A DNA stretch of 64,000 bases from contig NZ_FOWW01000007.1 in NCBI RefSeq assembly GCF_900115565.1, positions 62,001-126,000 of the forward strand. The letters are read 5' to 3'. The position numbers were made by a program, and so were the translations under genes. Below the pieces are notes generated by a model, which had not been told where the DNA came from, did no database searches, and saw only the letters and a program-made list of their open reading frames with translations. Position 1 is the first letter of the stretch. Each line of letters opens with the position of its first letter. Positions 44,844 through 52,305 of the stretch are shown here, one piece after another. The DNA comes from Amycolatopsis arida (GTDB taxonomy: Bacteria; Actinomycetota; Actinomycetes; Mycobacteriales; Pseudonocardiaceae).

Positions 44844-46304
44844 GTGAGCGAACCACTTGCCCTGGACGAGCTCGTCGCCCGGCTCGGCCGCTGGTCGGCC
44901 GGCCGCGGGCCGCTCTACGTCCTGCTCGCCACCCGGCTGCGGCGGATGATCGACGACGGCGAGCTGCTCCCGGACACGGCGTTACCACCGGACCGGCGGC
45001 TCGCGGCGGCGCTCGCGGTGGGCCGCTCGACCGTGGTGGCCGCCTACGACCAGCTGTGCCAGGACGGCAAGATCGTCCGCCGGCAGGGCAGCGGGACCCG
45101 GGTCGCGCCGGCACCCACCCGGCCCAACCCCGACCACGCGAGCGACACGGCCAATCCACTGTTCCTGCACCTGCTGGAGCCGCCGGACGGGGTCATCCAG
45201 CTCACCTGCGCGGCGCCCGACCGCCTGCCGTCCGCGGTGGTCGCCGCCTGCGCGGCCGCGTTCGGCACCCCGCGCACCTGGGACATCGGTTACCACCCCG
45301 CCGGCCTTCCCGAGCTGCGGCGCGCGCTCGCCGCGCGGTACACCGGGCGCGGGCTGCCCGCCGACCCCAACCAGATCCTGGTCACCTCCGGGGCCCAGCA
45401 GGCGCTGTCCCTGCTCGTCGGGCTGCTGGTCGGCCCCGGTGAGGGGGTGGTGGTCGAGGCACCGACGTTCCCCGGCGCGCTGGAGGTGGTCCGGGAGGCG
45501 GCGGCGGTGCCGCGGCCGGTACCGGTCGGCCCGGACGGGCTGGACCCGGCGGCCTTCCGCGAGGCGCTGCGCCGGCACCGCCCCGCCGCGGCGTATCTGA
45601 TCCCGAGCCACCACAACCCCACCGGGGCGGTACTGTCTACATTAGAGCGAAGGAGGATCGCGGAGGCCGCCGCGGAGCTCGAGGTCCCGCTGATCGACGA
45701 CGAGGTGCTCGCCGAGCTGGGCTTCTCCGATGTGGACTGCCCGCCACCACCTCCGCTGGCGGCGTTCGGGCCGGACGGGTTCACCGTCGGCTCGCTGAGC
45801 AAGATCGTCTGGGGTGGCCTGCGGCTCGGGTGGGTGCGCGGCCCCGCGGCGCAGGTCGCCCGGCTGGCCCGGCGCAAGGCGGTGCACGACTTCGGCTGCC
45901 CGGTGCCGGTCCAGGTGGCCGCCGTCGAGGTGGTCGCCGCCCTCGACACGGTCCGCGCGGAGCGGGTGGCCGAGCTGCGGGAACGGCACGGCGTGCTGTG
46001 CGCGGAGCTGGCCGCGGCGCTGCCGTCGTGGCGGTTCCGGCCGGCCGCCGGCGGGCAGACGCTCTGGGTCCGGCTGCCGCACGGTGACGCGGTGTCGTTC
46101 GCGCAGGCTGCGCTGCGGCACGGAGTGGCGGTGCTGCCGGGAAACTCGCTCGACGCGTCCGGGTCGAGCGGGGCACACCTGCGGATCCCGTTCCTGGCCG
46201 GGCCGGAGGAGCTGGCCGAGGCGGTGCGCCGGTTGGCAGCGGCATGGCGGGACTACGCGCCGGCCGGCGAGCCGAGGGCGGCGCTGGCGCCGCTGGTGGT
46301 GTAG
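44844..46304 (+). CDS. MocR/GntR family regulator with aminotransferase domain
   Basis: 486 residues. GntR HTH (LLATRLRRMIDDGELLPDTA, then LAAALAVGRSTVVAAYDQLC) with an aminotransferase-like domain holding the PLP lysine in FTVGSLSKIVWGGLRLGWVR and YLIPSHHNPTGAVLS. Divergent from two PLP-dependent enzymes of amino-acid metabolism, which it probably activates or represses in response to an amino acid or PLP. GTG start. Confidence 0.88.
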   Translation: MSEPLALDELVARLGRWSAGRGPLYVLLATRLRRMIDDGELLPDTALPPDRRLAAALAVGRSTVVAAYDQLCQDGKIVRRQGSGTRVAPAPTRPNPDHASDTANPLFLHLLEPPDGVIQLTCAAPDRLPSAVVAACAAAFGTPRTWDIGYHPAGLPELRRALAARYTGRGLPADPNQILVTSGAQQALSLLVGLLVGPGEGVVVEAPTFPGALEVVREAAAVPRPVPVGPDGLDPAAFREALRRHRPAAAYLIPSHHNPTGAVLSTLERRRIAEAAAELEVPLIDDEVLAELGFSDVDCPPPPPLAAFGPDGFTVGSLSKIVWGGLRLGWVRGPAAQVARLARRKAVHDFGCPVPVQVAAVEVVAALDTVRAERVAELRERHGVLCAELAAALPSWRFRPAAGGQTLWVRLPHGDAVSFAQAALRHGVAVLPGNSLDASGSSGAHLRIPFLAGPEELAEAVRRLAAAWRDYAPAGEPRAALAPLVV

Positions 46305-46310
46305 CGGGAT

Positions 46311-46865
46311 TTAGTAGGACGAGCGGCGCGGGCGTTGGGCGCGGCCGGCCATGCCGGCGATCAGCGTGCCGATCGCGACGCCGATGACCAGGTAGATCGC
46401 CGCGTTGGTGAGCTGCACGGGCAGCCGGACCGACGTGGTGAACGGCAGCACCGCGAACGCGACCGTGCCGAGCGCGATGATCCAGGTGAAGAACGCCATC
46501 GGCCGCGGGGCGAGCAACAGCAGCAGGTGCGCGATGGCGGTGGCCAGTAGCGCGGCGATCGCGGCGAAGGCGGCCAGCCAGCCGGCGCCGACGTAGTCGA
46601 ACGCGCCGCGCGTGTTGGCCGGGGCGATCACCGGGACGTCGAACACTCCGTCGGTGATGAGCACCGCCACCACCGCGACCAGCGCCGCCACCAGCGCGGT
46701 GGCCAGCCCGCCCATCCAGAGCGTGCGGGTGTCGACCGAGGGACCGCGATCGTAGCCGGTGCGGTCGTGGCCAGTGCGGTCGTAGCGGGTGTACTCGCGG
46801 GTCGGCTCGGACTCGCGTTCGTAGTGGCCCCGCTGGGGGGTGTCGTCGTAGGAGGGGTTGCCCAC
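46311..46865 (-). CDS. DUF6069-like four-helix membrane protein
   Basis: 184 residues. A ~45-residue hydrophilic N-terminus with Tyr/Arg/Asp repeats (RTGHDRTGYDRGPSVDTRT) precedes four membrane segments; the first is LATALVAALVAVVAVLITDG and the last AAIYLVIGVAIGTLIAGMAG. The pattern resembles DUF6069 proteins. No function known. GTG start 46863-46865. Confidence 0.7.
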   Translation of the reverse strand: MGNPSYDDTPQRGHYERESEPTREYTRYDRTGHDRTGYDRGPSVDTRTLWMGGLATALVAALVAVVAVLITDGVFDVPVIAPANTRGAFDYVGAGWLAAFAAIAALLATAIAHLLLLLAPRPMAFFTWIIALGTVAFAVLPFTTSVRLPVQLTNAAIYLVIGVAIGTLIAGMAGRAQRPRRSSY

Positions 46866-47011
46866 AGCCGCTCCCGTCGCCTCGAGGTCCGTTACCCGTA
46901 CGCTAGTCCGGGTGACGGCGGGTCGCAGGCCAAGGCGGATCGTGGTTACGCCGATCGGGTGGGTTCGCGTAGGTTCGTCGGCGACTCGAAGACTCGCGAA
47001 ACGGGGGTGCG

Positions 47012-47749
47012 ATGTCCGAGCCCGAGTTCGACGTCGATGGCGTGTTCGGTGACGACTACCTCTACTTCTTCCTGGAACGGGTCGAGGAGCGCAGCGCGGC
47101 CGACGTCGACCTGGTCTGGCGCCTGCTGGAGCTGGAGCCGGGGATGGAGGTCCTCGACCTGGCCTGCGGCCACGGGCGGATCGCCAACCGGCTCGCCGCG
47201 CGGGGCTGCCGGGTCACCGGGCTGGACTACACCCGGGTCTTCCTGGAGCGGGCCCGCGCGGACGCGGCCGAGCAGGACCTCCCGGTCGAGTACGTGCACG
47301 GCGACATGCGGAGCCTGCCGTGGACGGGGCGGTTCGACCGGATCGTCTGCTGGCTCAACTCCTTCTGCCTGTTCGACGACGAGGGGATCCGGCGGGTGCT
47401 GGCCTCGGCCGCGGCCGCGCTCCGGCCGGGCGGCAGGCTCGGCATGGAGACCGCGAACTACCCGTTCCTGGCGCGGAACAGCCAGCGGGCGGACGTGGTC
47501 GACCGCGACGGCGACATGGTGGTGGACCGGCAGCGGCTGGACCCGCTCACCAACCGCAGCGTCATCGACCGCACGTTCGTCCGCGGCGGCAGGACGCGGC
47601 GGAGCCCGTTCTTCATCCGGCTGTTCACCTTTCCGGAGTTGCGCGACTGGCTGCGCGGGGTGGGCTTCGGCACCGTCCACGGCTACGGCGAGGACGGCGC
47701 CCCGCTGACCGCGGAGCACCGCCGGATGATCACCCTCGCGACCTTGTGA
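47012..47749 (+). CDS. class I SAM-dependent methyltransferase
   Basis: 245 residues. SAM motif I EVLDLACGHGRIANRLAARG, acidic end of strand 2 in VTGLDYTRVFLERA, motif II region YVHGDMRSLPW, and motif III LRPGGRLGME. Substrate unknown. It is separated from the peptide locus by 480 nt and the secreted-protein gene, and is on the other strand, so I do not include it there. Confidence 0.85.
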   Translation: MSEPEFDVDGVFGDDYLYFFLERVEERSAADVDLVWRLLELEPGMEVLDLACGHGRIANRLAARGCRVTGLDYTRVFLERARADAAEQDLPVEYVHGDMRSLPWTGRFDRIVCWLNSFCLFDDEGIRRVLASAAAALRPGGRLGMETANYPFLARNSQRADVVDRDGDMVVDRQRLDPLTNRSVIDRTFVRGGRTRRSPFFIRLFTFPELRDWLRGVGFGTVHGYGEDGAPLTAEHRRMITLATL

Positions 47750-47850
47750 CACCCGGCTCCCGCGGTGCACGGGTGAGCGTGGTCAGTCGACCAGGCAGGC
47801 GGCCGACACCAGTCCCAGCCCCGAGCTGACCCGAGCGAGCCCTGGCAGGG

Positions 47851-48000
47851 TTGTCCACAGCTACCGCCCGTTGTGCACAACCCTCCAACGGAAAGCGCTT
47901 CCCGCCAGCCTGCCGGGACCGACCCGATAAACTTGACCAGGGAAGCACCCCCCGAAGGGAGGGCGGGCTTTGGGGGGCGGCTTCGCGAGGCGCGAAAGCT
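47851..48000 (+). repeat. interspersed element copy D (long-spacer form)
   Basis: DnaA box TTGTCCACA 47851-47859 and a degenerate second box TTGTGCACAA 47871-47880. The near-palindrome GGAAAGCGCTTCC lies at 47890-47902. The -10-like TAAACT at 47928-47933 starts 77 nt after the first box, as in copy C. Hairpin C6 (47948-47953) with G6 (47972-47977) encloses GGGAGGGCGGG. A further GCTTCGCG...CGCGAAAGC hairpin follows. The rest of the 47750-48228 gap shows no clear gene. Confidence 0.7.
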
Positions 48001-48228
48001 CCGTTGGTGCTGACGCGCGGGCGGACGCCACCACCAGCGGCCATCGCGGAGCGGTTTGGCGCGCCTTGTTCGCTGGGCGGACCATCCTGTGCTACCCACC
48101 CGGCCCGACTACCGCTCGCAGCGACACCGAGCGCGGTTGATGCACGACCGGCGCGCCGGGCGGACCAACCTGTGCGGCCCCGCCCGGCCCGGCTGCTGGG
48201 TGCGAACCGGGCGCGGCCGGCTCGACGG

Positions 48229-48639
48229 TCACAACGGGCGCGGGCTGCCACAGTGGTCGTGCGTTTCCCCTCGGCACACCTTGCCGTACGCCGTGCTGGT
48301 CGGCGCGTAGCTGGGGAAGCGGGCCTCCACCGGCGCGTCGCCCTCCCCGCAGACGGTCGCGGTCCTGCTGTACCTCGGCGGTATCAGGTCCCGCGCCACG
48401 CCGGTCCAGAGCGAGTAGCACCCGTCACCGCTGTTGCGCAGGTCGCCGGTGATCACGTACGTGCCGAAGATGGTGTTCGGCGGCCGCTCGATGTGCCCGG
48501 TGCCCGACGCGGTCGCCGTCTCGAACGACACCGACCAGTCGCGCGGCGCCGCCCCGGCCGGCGCGGCGGCCAGTACTCCCGCCGCCAGCACCGCCGCCGC
48601 GAACCCGGCCCACACGCTCGCCCTGCGCTTCCTTGCCAC
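48229..48639 (-). CDS. secreted small hypothetical protein
   Basis: 136 residues from GTG 48637-48639, six nt after GAAGGGAG. Signal peptide VARKRRASVWAGFAAAVLAA, then GVLAAAPAGAAPRDWSV with an AGA-A cleavage site. The mature part is ~100 residues, beta-rich, with four cysteines (GDGCYS, ATVCGEGD, KVCRGETHDHCG). Family not recognised. It lies downstream of the exporter gene on the same strand, about 45 nt away, so it may be the last gene of that transcript. Confidence 0.65.
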   Translation of the reverse strand: MARKRRASVWAGFAAAVLAAGVLAAAPAGAAPRDWSVSFETATASGTGHIERPPNTIFGTYVITGDLRNSGDGCYSLWTGVARDLIPPRYSRTATVCGEGDAPVEARFPSYAPTSTAYGKVCRGETHDHCGSPRPL

Positions 48640-48683
48640 AACCAACTCCCTTCTCACACCCAAGATCCTCTACTTCGGACAAC

Positions 48684-50483
48684 TCAACCCGGCCGGGACA
48701 TCACCAGCGCGGGCTCCCGCGCCGCGCGCTCCGAACCGTCGGTCCCGACCCCTCGGTCCCGCGTCGACCCGGCCCACCGCCGGTACAGCTCGTCCCGCTC
48801 GAGCAGGTCCTCGTGCGTGCCGACGTGCCGCACCCGGCCATCGCTGAGCACCACGATCCGCTCGGCGTCCACCACCGTCGACATCCGGTGCGCGATCGCC
48901 ACCACGGCGCAGTGCGCGGACACCCTGCGCAGCGTCTGCCGGAACGCGGCCTCCGCGTCGCTGTCCAAGTTGGACGTCGCCTCGTCGAGCAGTAGCACGG
49001 CCGGCCGCTGCAGCAACGCCCGCGCGATGCACAGCCGCTGCCGCTGCCCGCCGGACAGTCCGCTTCCCTGCTCGCCGAGCGGCGTCTCCAGGCCGCGCGG
49101 CAGCTCGGCCACGAGATCGGCCAGCCCGGCCAGCTCCAGCGCCTGCCGGATGTCCGCCTCGCCGGCGGACGGGTTCGCGTACACCAGGTTCTCCCGCAAC
49201 GTGCCGCGCAGCGCCACGCTGTCCTGCTGCACGTAGCCGACCCGGCCCCGCAGCACGTCCAGCGGTAGCTCGGCCACGTCGTCCCCGCCGACCAGGACCT
49301 GGCCGGACACCGGCCGGTAGAACCGCTCGACCAGCTGGAACAGCGTGGTCTTGCCGGCACCGGACGGCCCGACGACGGCGGTGAGCCCGCGGGCCGGGAC
49401 GTCGAAGCTCACCCCGGAGAGCACCTCCTCGGCGCCGTATCCGAAGTGGACGTCACGGAACTCGACGGCGGGCGCGGAACTATCCACATTAGACACCGGA
49501 ACGGGCCGCTCAGGCTCCTCCACCGGGATCTCGGCGAGCTCGTCCACCCGCTGCACCGCAGCCCGGCCCTGCTGGAACTGCCCGATCGACAGGAAGACCA
49601 GCACCAGTGGCGAGACCAGGTAGAACAGGTACATCACGAACGCGGTGAGGTCGGCGATCGGCATCGCTCCCGTCGCGGCGCGGGTCATCCCGACGCCGAC
49701 CACGGCCGCCAGCGACACCTGCAACCCCACGTTCATCGTGGGGGTGAGCATCGCGCTGAGCGCGCCGACCCGGACACCGGAGCGCCGGGCCCGCTCCGCC
49801 AGCTCCACGATGCGCCGCTGCTCGCGCCCCTCGGCGCGGGCGGCCTTGACCGTGGGCAGCGCCGAGAGCGCGCGCTGCAGGTCCGCGCCGAACTCCCCGG
49901 TGTCGTCCCGGTTCTGCACGGCCACCTTCCGCAGCCGCCGGGCCAACCACAGTGACACGCCGCTGGCCACCCCCAGGCAGGCCAGCGTCAGCACCATCAG
50001 CCAGGCGTCGATGAGGAACATGAGCACCACGCCACCGGCCACCATGAAGCCGTTGATCACCAGTTGGGCGAGGCTGTGCGAGAGCGCGACCTTCACCATC
50101 GACGTGTCGGTGACCGCCCTGGTGAACACGTCGCCCTGCTGGTGCCGGCCGAACTCGCCGAGGTCGGCCCGCAGCAGCCGGCCGACCAGGGAGCGCCGCA
50201 CGTCGAAGACGATGCCCTCCCCTGCCCGTCCGATGAGGTAGGCCTGCGCGGCGGAGAGGCCCGCGTCGGCGCAGAACAGGCCCACCATCAGCAGGACGGG
50301 CCAGGCCAGCGACGTGTTTCCGGCGGCGGCGCGGATCAGCTCACCGATCGCGAGCGGCTGGCCGAGCGCCGCGGCCGCACCGAGCATCCCGAGCACGACG
50401 CCGACGAGCAGCGGGTTGCGGTGCCGGCGGGCGATGCGCCAGGTGGAGCGCGGGTCGACGGGTACCGTCCGCATTCCGCTCAC
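48684..50483 (-). CDS. ABC transporter, fused membrane and ATPase domains (peptide exporter candidate)
   Basis: 599 residues from GTG 50481-50483, which overlaps the methyltransferase stop (GTGA); ATG 50474 is a possible later start. A six-helix exporter domain (residues ~20-310) is followed by an ATPase with Walker [21 protein letters not shown]-loop VQQDSVALRGTLRENLVYA, signature LSGGQRQRLCIARALL, Walker B AVLLLDEATSNLD and H-loop IAHRMSTV. No C39 peptidase domain is fused. In this context it is the likely exporter of the peptide product, as CypT is in the cypemycin cluster. Confidence 0.85.
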   Translation of the reverse strand: MSGMRTVPVDPRSTWRIARRHRNPLLVGVVLGMLGAAAALGQPLAIGELIRAAAGNTSLAWPVLLMVGLFCADAGLSAAQAYLIGRAGEGIVFDVRRSLVGRLLRADLGEFGRHQQGDVFTRAVTDTSMVKVALSHSLAQLVINGFMVAGGVVLMFLIDAWLMVLTLACLGVASGVSLWLARRLRKVAVQNRDDTGEFGADLQRALSALPTVKAARAEGREQRRIVELAERARRSGVRVGALSAMLTPTMNVGLQVSLAAVVGVGMTRAATGAMPIADLTAFVMYLFYLVSPLVLVFLSIGQFQQGRAAVQRVDELAEIPVEEPERPVPVSNVDSSAPAVEFRDVHFGYGAEEVLSGVSFDVPARGLTAVVGPSGAGKTTLFQLVERFYRPVSGQVLVGGDDVAELPLDVLRGRVGYVQQDSVALRGTLRENLVYANPSAGEADIRQALELAGLADLVAELPRGLETPLGEQGSGLSGGQRQRLCIARALLQRPAVLLLDEATSNLDSDAEAAFRQTLRRVSAHCAVVAIAHRMSTVVDAERIVVLSDGRVRHVGTHEDLLERDELYRRWAGSTRDRGVGTDGSERAAREPALVMSRPG

Positions 50484-51241
50484 CCGTCGTAGGCATAGAC
50501 GGCGATGAACATCGTGGATTCCTCCGAGTAGGGGGTACCGAGCCAGTCGGTCACCAGACTCCGCCGCACCAGACCGGCGTCGGCGGCGTAGCCGTCCACC
50601 TCCTCCGGCGTGGTCAACCGGCTCCGCTCGGTGCCCACCTGGGACGATCCGCCCTCGAACCAGATGTGCGAGGCCTGCCAGAGGGTCTCGTCGGGGCTCA
50701 GGGTGGAGTAGGTGAGCAACCCGGTGTTCGGCTCGGGGTAGGGCACGAAGAAGGACGTGCGGCGGCGGCCCTCGTGCATGGCCAGCACCCCGCCGCGGTT
50801 GTGCGTCTCCACCACCAGTGCGCCGCCCGGCGCCAGCCGGTCCGCGGCCCGCCGGATCGCCGCCCGCTGCTCGTCCGGTTCCAGGAGCATCGACAGCGTG
50901 GCGCACACGCACACCACCAGGCCGTACTTCTCGTCGTCGGTGTACTCGCGGATGTCGGCGTGCACCGGGACGACGTCCGCGTCCTTCTCCTTGATCTCCC
51001 GGCGGAGCTGGTCGAGCATCTCCGGCGAGGAGTCCACCCCGACCACGGTGCCGACGCGGGCGGACAGCGGAATCGCGATCCGACCGGTGCCCACGCCGAG
51101 CTCGAGGGAGCGCAGACCGTCGCCGGGATGCAGCTCGGCCAGTTTCTCCGCGGCCCGCTCGGCGTAGTCGTCCTTCCGGAAGATCCGGTCGTAGAAGCCC
51201 TCGAACTCCCGCCCGTATCCGATGTCGTGCACCACGCTCAT
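50480..51241 (-). CDS. SAM-dependent methyltransferase of the peptide locus
   Basis: 253 residues. Motif I LRSLELGVGTGRIAIPLSAR, VGVDSSPEMLDQLRRE, VPVHADIREY and LAPGGALVVETHNRG. Class I fold without a recognisable substrate domain. Coupled by a 4-nt overlap to the exporter gene. If the locus is linaridin-like, the expected reaction is alpha-N-methylation of the mature peptide's first residue (as for CypM). The predicted first core residue of one precursor is Ala, as in cypemycin. This assignment is inference. Confidence 0.8.
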   Translation of the reverse strand: MSVVHDIGYGREFEGFYDRIFRKDDYAERAAEKLAELHPGDGLRSLELGVGTGRIAIPLSARVGTVVGVDSSPEMLDQLRREIKEKDADVVPVHADIREYTDDEKYGLVVCVCATLSMLLEPDEQRAAIRRAADRLAPGGALVVETHNRGGVLAMHEGRRRTSFFVPYPEPNTGLLTYSTLSPDETLWQASHIWFEGGSSQVGTERSRLTTPEEVDGYAADAGLVRRSLVTDWLGTPYSEESTMFIAVYAYDG

Positions 51242-51465
51242 ACGCGAACTCCCGCCTGGTTGGGGGCATGGCTGTTATTCGCTCTATTCGAGTCTATTCC
51301 GCGAGGCGCCCCGGACAACCGGTGGAGGCAGATACGGCTATTTTGTGCCCACCCAGCCGGGACCGCCTCGGCAGAAATAACGAGACCCGTCCGCGAACCG
51401 GCAGAACCTCGACGGCGGAAACGCCAGCGACACCAAGGCCGCCCTCAGCGACGACCTCGGAACAC

Positions 51466-51509
51466 GAGCAGGCGCGTCCCGCCGGTCTCCCGGCAGAACG
51501 CGCCTGCTC
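51466..51509. terminator. long hairpin between small membrane peptide and methyltransferase
   Basis: GAGCAGGCGCGT (51466-51477) pairs perfectly with 51498-51509, and the loop holds a further GCCGG...CCGGC stem. It may end the precursor transcript or limit read-through into the methyltransferase-exporter pair. The remaining parts of the gap (51242-51465, 51510-51581) contain no gene; 51260-51360 is AT-richer and could carry a promoter. Confidence 0.6.
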
Positions 51510-51581
51510 ACGCCGCCGCTACGAGCCCAACCCCGCCGGCCCGTGGCGGCCGCGGGGCGGCGGCGGACATTTGTCGAAAAT

Positions 51582-51674
51582 TTACCTCTTCTTGTTCTTG
51601 GCCACCGCGCCCACCGCGATGGCCGCGACGATCAGAATGGCGATCACGAAGATCGTCAGCACGGCTGGATCCAT
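51582..51674 (-). CDS. 30-residue single-span membrane peptide
   Basis: A short frame with a strong ribosome binding site (GAGGAGG, 4 nt before ATG 51674) encodes MDPAVLTIFVIAILIVAAIA followed by VGAVAKNKKR. This is one clean transmembrane helix of about 20 residues with a positively charged end. It is located inside the peptide locus, 48 nt after the LinL-like gene. It may serve in immunity, transport or complex assembly. I know of no family. Confidence 0.6.
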   Translation of the reverse strand: MDPAVLTIFVIAILIVAAIAVGAVAKNKKR

Positions 51675-51722
51675 CGAGCCTCCTCGGGCCGTAAATTCAC
51701 ATCTTCTCGATGTGCCATCACT

Positions 51723-52304
51723 TTACCGGGCAGTGCCGGTCGGCGCAGTCCGCGCGGCGTCCACCATCGGGGTGTAGGGCGACACGAAGATGATTTCCGG
51801 GTCGCTCGACTCGTCGTATCCGGTGTGCCGGGCGAGGGCGAACTGGAAGCCCCTGACCTCGCCGAGCCCGGCCGACCGAACCTCCTTGCGGATGAACTCG
51901 CGCAGCATCTTGTACGACGGCAGCTTCACGATCTCCGCGAAACCTCGGTCCAATGTGGAGATCAGCTCGCTACAGATGTCGAAGATCGCCTTCTCCGGCC
52001 GCCGGCCGGGAAACCACGCGATCTGCCACGGCGTGCGACCGGCGATCACCTCCACCAGCCGCCACGGCGACGCCTCGCCGGCGGCGTCCAGCACCCGGTA
52101 GGTGATGTGGTAGTCGTGCTGCGCCGGCTCCGGGGCGAAGAACCGCCAGTTGGGGAACAGCGCGGAGAAGATGTCGATCCGCTGCACGCGGCTGAAGCTC
52201 GGGTTGGGATGCTGGCTGGCCGCGGTGCCGACCAGCACCAGCGCGCCGAGCAGCCGGGCCAGTCCGCCCCGACCGCCGAACGCCTTCCTCATCACCGACG
52301 TCAT
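51723..52304 (-). CDS. membrane-anchored partner of the HTTM protein (LinL/SdpA/DUF5819-like)
   Basis: 193 residues. One N-terminal hydrophobic helix (LARLLGALVLVGTAAS), then a soluble domain marked by SALFPNWRFFAPEPAQHDYH, the FPNW-FFAPxP pattern that accompanies HTTM proteins in many actinobacteria and recalls SdpA. The ATG (52304) lies 1 nt past the stop of the HTTM-hydrolase gene, so the two products are probably made together and form a complex. In linaridin clusters a pair of such membrane proteins acts early in maturation (recalled, to be verified). Confidence 0.65.
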   Translation of the reverse strand: MTSVMRKAFGGRGGLARLLGALVLVGTAASQHPNPSFSRVQRIDIFSALFPNWRFFAPEPAQHDYHITYRVLDAAGEASPWRLVEVIAGRTPWQIAWFPGRRPEKAIFDICSELISTLDRGFAEIVKLPSYKMLREFIRKEVRSAGLGEVRGFQFALARHTGYDESSDPEIIFVSPYTPMVDAARTAPTGTAR

Positions 52305-52305
52305 C

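Noticed and set aside
47012-47749. Second methyltransferase as part of the peptide locus
   Set aside because: Opposite strand, separated by element copy D and a secreted-protein gene.
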